Source: Massilia rhizosphaerae
Lineage (GTDB): Bacteria; Pseudomonadota; Gammaproteobacteria; Burkholderiales; Burkholderiaceae_D
Direction: 5' to 3'
DNA length: 64,000 nt
Assembly: GCF_016093545.1 (NCBI RefSeq)
Contig: NZ_JADKYX010000015.1
Coordinates: forward strand, 89,170-153,169
Part shown: positions 54,442 through 60,666 of the stretch, one piece after another
Layout: each line of letters begins with the position of its first letter
Position numbering within the stretch: the stretch's first letter is position 1
Made by a program: the position numbers and the translations under genes
Notes under the pieces: model-generated
Databases searched by the model: none
Told to the model about the DNA's origin: nothing
Seen by the model: the letters and a program-made list of their open reading frames with translations, nothing else

Positions 54442-55239
54442 ATGCGGCTTTCCGACTTAAAGGGCCATTGGGCGCTGGTGACCGGCGCATCGTCCGGCAT
54501 CGGCGAGGAATTCGCCCGCCAGCTGGCGCAGGCCGGCATGCAACTGGTGCTCGTGGCGCGGCGCGAAGAGCGCCTGCAGGCCGTCGTCCAGGCGCTGCGC
54601 GCCGAGTACGGCGTCGAAGCGCGGGCCATCGTGGCCGACCTGGCCGATGCCGGCGCCGTGGCGCGCATCCGCGCGGAACTCGACGGCGCCGGCATCCGCG
54701 TGCGCCTGCTGTGCAATAACGCGGGCGCTGGGCGCTGGGGCCGGTTCGAGGCGACCGATGCGGGCGTCTACGATGCGCTCAATACGCTGAATACGACGAC
54801 GCTCGTGGCGATGTGCCGCCGCTTCTTCGACCACCTGTCCTCGTTCCCCGGCAGCGCCGTGATCAACGTGTCGTCGGCGGCGGCCTACCAGCCGGTGCCG
54901 TACATGGCGGTGTACGCGGCCAGCAAGGCTTTCGTGCAGAGCTTCAGCCAGGCGCTGCACGGCGAATGGAAGGAGCATGGGATCCTCGTGCAGACGCTCG
55001 TGCCGGGGCCGACGGCCACCGAGTTCGACGCCAAGGCCGGGGCCTACGAGAGCGCCCTGGTGGAGCGCGGCGCGCCGGCCGACGTCGTGCGCGCCTCGCT
55101 GGCGGGGCTGGAGCGCGGCCTGCCCGTCGTGAACGCGGCCAAGGGGACGTACAAGCAGCGCGTGTTTGCCGGACTGGCGCCGCATGCGATGGTCATCCGC
55201 GAAGTCGGCAAGATGTTCAAGCCGCCCGAAGGCACGTGA
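54442..55239 (+). CDS. short-chain dehydrogenase/reductase
   Basis: ATG 54442 follows AAGGAG. The 265-residue protein is a classical SDR with ALVTGASSGIGEEFARQLA (NAD(P) binding), LLCNNAGAG, VINVSSAAAY (catalytic Ser) and the Y-x3-K in VYAASKAF. It resembles the DltE/YqjQ-like group. It is 43 bp after the GMC gene, and a strong terminator follows, so it is the last gene of the HPr-rel-A cassette. The oxidised or reduced substrate is not known. Confidence 0.88.
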   Translation: MRLSDLKGHWALVTGASSGIGEEFARQLAQAGMQLVLVARREERLQAVVQALRAEYGVEARAIVADLADAGAVARIRAELDGAGIRVRLLCNNAGAGRWGRFEATDAGVYDALNTLNTTTLVAMCRRFFDHLSSFPGSAVINVSSAAAYQPVPYMAVYAASKAFVQSFSQALHGEWKEHGILVQTLVPGPTATEFDAKAGAYESALVERGAPADVVRASLAGLERGLPVVNAAKGTYKQRVFAGLAPHAMVIREVGKMFKPPEGT

Positions 55240-55248
55240 AACGGCAAT

Positions 55249-55280
55249 AAAAAAACCGCGGTCTCGACCGCGGTTTTTTT
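55249..55280. terminator. bidirectional intrinsic terminator
   Basis: An A7 run, CCGCGGTC, TC loop, GACCGCGG and a T7 run form a perfect stem with T-tracts on both strands. It lies between the convergent SDR and PEP-CTERM genes and should stop transcripts from both sides. Confidence 0.93.
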
Positions 55281-55303
55281 GTGCAGCTGCTTCGAAGAGC
55301 CGA

Positions 55304-56182
55304 TTATGCCTTCGGAGCGCGGCGACGACGCTGTGCGCCGACCAGACCCAGCATGCCCATGCCCAGCAGCATCATGGTGCCCGGTTCCGGCAGGGCGAAG
55401 GTGTTCGAGCCGTCGACCTTGAAGACGATGTCGTGCGCGGTGTCCACGGTGTAATCCGGGAACAGGGCGCTGCCGCCTTTGTGGAAGTTCAGCGTAGCCG
55501 AGTTGCCAGCCGGGTAGTTCAGGTTCGATTCGAAGTTCACGCCGAACAGCAGGTGCGTCACGCCCTGCAGGTAGTTCGGGTCGATGAAGTCGCCAGCTTG
55601 GGAGATGCCCGCGTTCAGCTTGGTCGAACCCTGGCCGCCGCTGCCGGCGATCGTGAAGGTCGACTGGGTATTGCCCGGAACGATGGTCAACAGGGCGACC
55701 AGCTGCCCGTCGTCGAAACCGGTACCGCCGGTGGTCGAGGCGTTGGCAGCGGTGTCGTAGTAGATCGCGACTTTGTTGTCGGCAGGAGCGCCGGCCAGGC
55801 CGAACTCGGCGGTCATGCCGGTCAGGCTGGTGACTTTTTCGGTCATCTTGGCGACGATCGTGAATTCGAACGTCTTGCCGGCGCCGATGCTGCCGTTGGC
55901 GTTGAAGTCCAGGCCGTTGAACAGGGCGGTCGTGTCGCCGTCGACGCTGGCCAGGTTCGACTGGTACAGGAATTGGAACTCTTGGCCGAGGGCCAGCGGC
56001 GAGCCGAACGGGCCGACGCCTTTCGCAACACCGCTACCGGTCGTGTTCCAGTCCAGGGTGGTCGAGCCCGTTGCCAGGACATTGGTGCCATCTTTCAGGG
56101 TGAACGCTTGTGCCGACGAAGCGGCGAATGCGAAACCGAGGGCTGCTGCAACCGGGATCAGTTTGCGGAACGAATTCTTCAT
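55304..56182 (-). CDS. PEP-CTERM protein, exosortase A substrate
   Basis: The 292-residue product has a signal peptide (AAALGFAFAASSAQA) and a Gly/Thr/Asn-rich beta-structured body. It ends with a complete PEP-CTERM signal: LPEPGTMMLLGMGMLGLVG then QRRRRAPKA. XrtA (encoded at 37737) should cleave it after membrane insertion and release or attach the mature protein to the extracellular matrix. The features (VAIYYDTAANAS, GTGFDDGQLVALL) recall flocculation-associated PepA-type proteins, but I cannot confirm that assignment. A near-perfect sigma-54 promoter lies 78 bp upstream, which fits PrsK/PrsR control. It is a single-gene unit closed by an intrinsic terminator. Confidence 0.93.
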   Translation of the reverse strand: MKNSFRKLIPVAAALGFAFAASSAQAFTLKDGTNVLATGSTTLDWNTTGSGVAKGVGPFGSPLALGQEFQFLYQSNLASVDGDTTALFNGLDFNANGSIGAGKTFEFTIVAKMTEKVTSLTGMTAEFGLAGAPADNKVAIYYDTAANASTTGGTGFDDGQLVALLTIVPGNTQSTFTIAGSGGQGSTKLNAGISQAGDFIDPNYLQGVTHLLFGVNFESNLNYPAGNSATLNFHKGGSALFPDYTVDTAHDIVFKVDGSNTFALPEPGTMMLLGMGMLGLVGAQRRRRAPKA

Positions 56183-56259
56183 TATGGCTCCAAGTAATCT
56201 GCTGGTTTAAATTTGTTGGGAGTAGCCCTGCATTGTTGCAGGTTCTTGTCCAACTGTAA

Positions 56260-56275
56260 TGCAAGTCGCGTGCCA
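56260..56275 (-). promoter_or_regulatory. sigma-54 promoter of the PEP-CTERM gene
   Basis: On the minus strand TGGCACGCGACTTGCA is an exact match to the -24 (TGGCACG) and -12 (TTGCA) consensus with correct N10 spacing. Transcription would begin near 56249 and leave a leader of about 65 nt before ATG 56182. PrsR, with its GAFTGA motif, is the likely activator. Confidence 0.85.
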
Positions 56276-56371
56276 GCTTGCTTAACTTTGTTTGAAATCA
56301 AAGGCTTGCCGTAAAAGCCATAAAGATTTTCGATTTGGCGACGGGGTGGTGTAAAAAATTCCGACAGTCAA

Positions 56372-57664
56372 TTAATGCACTTCGGAAAGTACGGTGCCAT
56401 CGTCGTCCGGCATGCCGCCCGCCGCGCGCACGTGGGCCATGTGTGCGGGCGCAAACCGGTGGAAGGCGCGTACGCCCTCCAGGAAGGCGGCCATGCGTTG
56501 CGGTGCCGGGTAATTGGCGAACGCATCGGCCACGCGCCGCGCCGCGTTTTTCAGCGCAGGATCGTCGAGCATGGTGCGCACCTGGCGTGTCAGTTTCTTG
56601 GCGCGGAAGCGGTCGGCCCGCAGCAGGGCCCCGGCGCCGGCCTTGATGACGCCGCTCATGTTCAGGAACTGGTCGAGGTTGGCGGCAATGCCCAGTACCG
56701 GCACGCCGGCGGCCAGCGCTTGCTGGCTGGTCGGGCTGCCGCCGTTGCAGATGACCAGGCTGGCGCGCTGCGCCGCCAGGTCGCCCGGCAGATAGGGGGC
56801 GACGAACGCGTTCGCCGGCGCGCCGGCCACATCGATGGTCCCGGCCGTGGCCGCGATGACGGTCACGGGCAGCGGCGCCAGCGCCTGCAGCACGAGCGGC
56901 AGCAGGCGGCCCTGGCCGGAACTGCCGAGCGTCACGTAGACGATGGGCTTGTCCTGCGGCAGGGTATCCCACCAGTCGGGCGCGGCCAGCGGCGGCGCCC
57001 AGATGATGGGACCGATATAGGCATGCTGCTGCGGCAGGCTCTTGGGCGGGAACAGTTCGGGGACGTCGGCGTACATGCTGTAGTCGGCGTCCGTATAGAC
57101 CTTGCGCAAGTCGGTGCCCAGCGACGGCAGTCCATACTTGCGGCGCACGCGGTTCAGCGGCACGGAGTGCGAGGCGAACGCGACCGGACGCGCCATGCGG
57201 AAGATCGCATTCGCGATGCGGATCGGCAACAGGCGCGTCAGCGGGATGTGCGGCACGGCGTAGTGCTGCACGACGTATGGGCTCCAGTAGGCATTCATCA
57301 GCGACACGTACGGAATCCGGCGCAGGCGCGCGCTGACCGAGAGCGACAGCCGGAAGTCGCCGACGACGATGTCGGGGCGCACGGCGTCGAGCACGCACAG
57401 GTCGTCTTCGACATAACCGGTCAGCGTCGCCGTGTTGTACACGGGCTTGCCGCCCGCGAGCGCGTCGAGGAATTGCTGACTGGGAATGCTGTGGATGGTC
57501 CAGCGGGTGAATTGCGTGCCGTTGAAACAGAAGTCATAGCCTTCCGCACAGGCGACGTGCACGTCGAAGCGCGCGGGATCGAGGGATTGCGCGAGCGCGA
57601 TGGGGCGCCCGACGTGGGCCAGGGTCACCGCTTCCGCAAAGAACAGGACTTTGATACGTTCCAT
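56372..57664 (-). CDS. GT1/MGT-type glycosyltransferase
   Basis: The 430-residue protein has the UGT/MurG-like GT-B fold. Its N-terminal acceptor half starts IKVLFFAEAVTLAHVGRP. The C-terminal half has VYVTLGSSGQGRLLPLVLQAL, VAPYLPGDLAAQRASLVICNGGSPTSQQALAAGVPVLGI and IAANLDQFLNM, the nucleotide-sugar site. Relatives glycosylate small hydrophobic acceptors and lipids. It is 79 bp downstream of the nitroreductase-like gene in the FeeM-type operon, so a fatty-acyl amino acid or its derivative is a plausible acceptor. It ends some 190 bp before the PEP-CTERM gene's upstream region. Confidence 0.82.
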   Translation of the reverse strand: MERIKVLFFAEAVTLAHVGRPIALAQSLDPARFDVHVACAEGYDFCFNGTQFTRWTIHSIPSQQFLDALAGGKPVYNTATLTGYVEDDLCVLDAVRPDIVVGDFRLSLSVSARLRRIPYVSLMNAYWSPYVVQHYAVPHIPLTRLLPIRIANAIFRMARPVAFASHSVPLNRVRRKYGLPSLGTDLRKVYTDADYSMYADVPELFPPKSLPQQHAYIGPIIWAPPLAAPDWWDTLPQDKPIVYVTLGSSGQGRLLPLVLQALAPLPVTVIAATAGTIDVAGAPANAFVAPYLPGDLAAQRASLVICNGGSPTSQQALAAGVPVLGIAANLDQFLNMSGVIKAGAGALLRADRFRAKKLTRQVRTMLDDPALKNAARRVADAFANYPAPQRMAAFLEGVRAFHRFAPAHMAHVRAAGGMPDDDGTVLSEVH

Positions 57665-57743
57665 AGGGCGTCGATCGTAAAAGGGTTGCGGGAACGTGCC
57701 GGGCGGACGACGCCGGCGGCGCGGGTGGTCCCGCGTTGCCGGT

Positions 57744-58820
57744 TTATTTCATCAGTTCTTCGAGCGGCTTGCGCAGCGAACGGGCCTGGGGTGCCGGGCC
57801 GGCGCCGAGCCGTCCCATGAAGACCGGATGGACGTTGCCGGTGCCGGTGCCGCTGCCGATCAGCTTGTGCAGGCGCTGCTGCAATTGCCGTGCCGCGCCG
57901 TGCAATTTCTCGACCGTCGAGAACGGTTGATCGTGCTGCACGTAGGCGGAAAAGATCAGGGGCGTCATCTCGGGCTGCATGGCCAGCCCGAGGTGGGTCA
58001 GCGTCAGCCAGAAGCGCTGCACGGCGCGGCCGGCGGCAACGTGGTCCTCGACCGTCTCCGGCGCGCGGTCGGCCATGATGACGAAATGGGCGGCGCAGCG
58101 CAGGCCGGGCACGAGGTCCATCTGCAGGCGCGGCGCCCAGGTGCCCATCAGGTGGTTCATCGTGGACAGGCGGCCCCAGCTGACCATCGCCCATTTCATC
58201 AGGCGCAAGGTGGCGGCGTCGACGCCCAGCGCCTGGTCGGGCACGCGGTCGGGGCTATGGCGCGCGTTCCAGTGGATGATGCGGCGGTGGACCTCGTAGG
58301 CTTCCGGCATCGTCAGGCGCAGCTTGGCGTTCGCGAACATCAGGCGCGCGGCGGCCAGCTTGCCGCCGAAGCCTTCGATCCAGCGCACTTCGTAGCCGTC
58401 GCCGACGGCGTCTTCGAGCGCGCGTTTTTCCTCCGGCAGCAAGGCGCGCGTGCTCATCGCGCGGCGCTGCACGCTGCGGGTCTGGATCGCTGCGATGAGC
58501 GGACTCGGCGTCACGGCCGGATCGGGAACGAAGCGCACGTCGAATACGGGCAGGTGATCCTGGTCGTCCGGACGCCGCGTGATCTCGGTGCGCAGGCCGT
58601 GGGCGGTGGCGGCGATCGCCATCGTTTCCAGCAGGGTGCCGTGCGAGATCTGGCTCGGGCGGCCGCGGAAGTCGTACACGGTATCCTCGCGCGTGTCGTG
58701 AAAGTGCACGGCGACGTGGTCGGGACCGAGCACTTCGAAACGCCAGACCTGCGTGTTGTCGCCGCTCGGCGCCCAGCGCGCCAGGTCGAGGATGTCGTGG
58801 ATCGTCTGCGGGAGATTCAT
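57744..58820 (-). CDS. nitroreductase-like protein, Rv1355c/MoeY C-terminal type
   Basis: The 358-residue protein starts at ATG 58820, overlapping the ThiF-like stop by ATGA. It begins IHDILDLARWAPSGDNTQ, the FMN-binding helix of nitroreductases, and later has AAGRAVQRFWLTLTHLGLAMQP, the typical second nitroreductase region. In the mycobacterial Rv1355c family, a ThiF-like and a nitroreductase-like domain are fused; here they are two coupled genes. It could oxidise or reduce an adenylate- or ACP-linked product. The actual reaction is unknown. Confidence 0.78.
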   Translation of the reverse strand: MNLPQTIHDILDLARWAPSGDNTQVWRFEVLGPDHVAVHFHDTREDTVYDFRGRPSQISHGTLLETMAIAATAHGLRTEITRRPDDQDHLPVFDVRFVPDPAVTPSPLIAAIQTRSVQRRAMSTRALLPEEKRALEDAVGDGYEVRWIEGFGGKLAAARLMFANAKLRLTMPEAYEVHRRIIHWNARHSPDRVPDQALGVDAATLRLMKWAMVSWGRLSTMNHLMGTWAPRLQMDLVPGLRCAAHFVIMADRAPETVEDHVAAGRAVQRFWLTLTHLGLAMQPEMTPLIFSAYVQHDQPFSTVEKLHGAARQLQQRLHKLIGSGTGTGNVHPVFMGRLGAGPAPQARSLRKPLEELMK

Positions 58821-59704
58821 GCCTGTACCGCTTTCCCGGCCAGCTGGCGTGTCATCTGGCGCTTGGCGATGGCGATCATCAGGCGGTGCAGCGGATTGCC
58901 GTTGCCGCCCGGGCGCCACGTATGGGCCAGCTTGTTGCGATAGGCGTCGAACTGCACGCCGTGCGGCGCCGCCAGCACCTTGCCGCGTCCGAGCAGGATC
59001 TTGAGCGCCTCGGTGGCGACGATGCCGGCGCACAGCTGGCAGGCCATGAAGGTCGACGGGCCGCGGCGCTCGACGAAGTTGACGGCATCCGGCACGACGA
59101 GATAGGGACGGTGCAGGCCGGCCGGCGCGAGGCCGACGACGAAGCGGATCGCCTTGTCCAGTTCGGGCAGGTCGCCCCACTGGAAATACTCTTCGAACGT
59201 CATCTGTCCGGGAATGAAATTCAGCAGGGCGGCGCCCATGCCCAGGGGCGCGGCCGTCGTGGCCGGGATGCCGAGGCGGGCGCAGGCCGCGAACGTCCGC
59301 TGGCGCGCGTCGAAGGCGAAGAAGTCGAGCGCGTCGACGTACAGGTTGACGCCGTCCAGGAATGCATCGAGATTGCCCTGGTTGACGCCCTCCGAAAAGA
59401 TCTCGATGTCGATTTCGGGGTTGATGTCCTTGGCCATGCGCGCCAGGACCTCGGCCTTCGGCTGGCCGACCGTCGACATCATGGCGCCGACCTGGCGATT
59501 GAAGTTGACGATGTCGAAGGTGTCGAAGTCGGCGATATGAAACTTCGCCACGCCCAGGCGCGCCAGGGTCAGCAGGTGCACGCCGCCGACCCCGCCGCCG
59601 CCGGCGATGGCGACGCGCTTGCCGCGCAGGGCCTGCTGTTCTGCCGGCGTTACCCAGCCGATATTGCGCGAAAACGCCTGTTCATAGCGAAACGGATTTG
59701 TCAT
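58817..59704 (-). CDS. ThiF/E1-like adenylyltransferase
   Basis: The 295-residue protein has the nucleotide-binding GKRVAIAGGGGVGGVHLLTLARLGV, ADFDTFDIVNFNRQVGA and late FMACQLCAGIVATEALKILLG, all characteristic of the ThiF/MoeB/E1 family, which adenylates C-terminal carboxylates. No ThiS, MoaD or ubiquitin-like partner gene is nearby, so the acceptor may be a small molecule or peptide rather than a sulfur carrier. It lies 67 bp after the FeeM-like gene and is translationally coupled to the nitroreductase-like gene. Confidence 0.85.
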   Translation of the reverse strand: MTNPFRYEQAFSRNIGWVTPAEQQALRGKRVAIAGGGGVGGVHLLTLARLGVAKFHIADFDTFDIVNFNRQVGAMMSTVGQPKAEVLARMAKDINPEIDIEIFSEGVNQGNLDAFLDGVNLYVDALDFFAFDARQRTFAACARLGIPATTAAPLGMGAALLNFIPGQMTFEEYFQWGDLPELDKAIRFVVGLAPAGLHRPYLVVPDAVNFVERRGPSTFMACQLCAGIVATEALKILLGRGKVLAAPHGVQFDAYRNKLAHTWRPGGNGNPLHRLMIAIAKRQMTRQLAGKAVQA

Positions 59705-59771
59705 TGATGAGGAAAGACGGTTTTATCGATAGAAGGGCCGCAGCGACGACCGCTGCTGCGCACAGCCCTTT

Positions 59772-60548
59772 TTATGCGTGCTGTTCGTCCATGCGCAGGA
59801 GGCGGTTGATGATGCCTCGTTCTTCGCGCGGCGAGAAGAAATAGGGGTAAAACGAACGTTCGGAAACGTTGTTATCGGCGGTGAACGTGCCGCCGAATTT
59901 CTGGATCTGCTCCGTCACGAATTCCAGATTGACCCGCAACAGGTAGGCCGGTGCCTCGACGCGCGGGTTGATTTTCAGTTCGCCCTCCTGGGTGAAGCCG
60001 AGCATGCGTTCGTAAAAACGGCGGTGGCGCGGATTCACTTCGATGACGATATCCGTGCAGTGATGGATGTCGCGGGCGTAGATCACGGCCAGGTGGAACA
60101 GGTTGGCCAACGACGTTTTCGAGCGTACCGACGGGTCGAACGCGAGCTTCGTGAACTCACACAGGCGCGCGCCCAGGTTGCGGTGTACGTCCAGCTCCTC
60201 CTTGAAGATCTGGTCCGCCATCAGGCCGATCGGCGAGTCGATGCCGATTGTGAGCGTACCGACCACGTCACCCTTGTCGGTGGCGGTGAGAGTAATGCGA
60301 TTCGGGTCGTCGTTGAATTGATGGGTGCCGGCATAACCGCGCCAGGCATACATCTTGTTGATCAGCATACTTGCCGAATTTCGCCCGTCCGCAGTATCGG
60401 TAAGCCGGATTCCATACGAATCGTGGTTCACGATAACATCCTCATATTGCGAGGGCGTCATATTATCGCGATCACTAAAATCATGAGCGTCCGATAGGGA
60501 TGCGGCCGAACCACCCTCTGGATCCTTGAAATCGTCGAAAGTCGTCAT
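59772..60548 (-). CDS. FeeM-like N-acyl amino acid synthase
   Basis: ATG 60548 (MTTFDDFKD) follows GGGGA at good spacing; an upstream ATG at 60611 lies inside a hairpin. The 258-residue protein has the GNAT/LuxI-type fold of FeeM: a MLINKMYAWRGYAGTHQF helix, VVGTLTIGIDSPIGLMAD, LCEFTKLAFDPSVRSKTSL and IEVNPRHRRFYERMLGF. FeeM enzymes join a fatty acyl group from ACP to an amino acid; related acyltransferases occur with exosortase systems. The operon adds ThiF-like, nitroreductase-like and glycosyltransferase genes, so a modified lipoamino acid is a likely product. Chain length and amino acid cannot be read. Confidence 0.82.
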   Translation of the reverse strand: MTTFDDFKDPEGGSAASLSDAHDFSDRDNMTPSQYEDVIVNHDSYGIRLTDTADGRNSASMLINKMYAWRGYAGTHQFNDDPNRITLTATDKGDVVGTLTIGIDSPIGLMADQIFKEELDVHRNLGARLCEFTKLAFDPSVRSKTSLANLFHLAVIYARDIHHCTDIVIEVNPRHRRFYERMLGFTQEGELKINPRVEAPAYLLRVNLEFVTEQIQKFGGTFTADNNVSERSFYPYFFSPREERGIINRLLRMDEQHA

Positions 60549-60608
60549 CGCAGGATTCCCCAATTGTTTGAAAACGTCCGCGTGCGGCGAACGGAAGTTC
60601 TGGTAGCC

Positions 60609-60634
60609 CATGCCCTGGCCGTGCCGGGCATGGA
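60609..60634. promoter_or_regulatory. hairpin with weak sigma-54-like site before the FeeM operon
   Basis: CCATGCCC and GGGCATGG form an 8-bp inverted repeat around a GC-rich loop. Inside, on the minus strand, CGGCACGGCCAGGGCA (60611-60626) keeps GG-N10-GC and GGCACG but lacks the TT of TTGC. It could be a weak sigma-54 promoter for the FeeM-like operon, a hairpin after prsT, or neither. Confidence 0.3.
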
Positions 60635-60666
60635 TTATTATTTATTTATTAATGTATATTAGCTTC

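Noticed and set aside
55249..55280. A CRISPR or repeat unit at the palindrome between the SDR and PEP-CTERM genes.
   Set aside because: It is a single perfect hairpin with T-tracts on both strands, the normal form of a bidirectional terminator.
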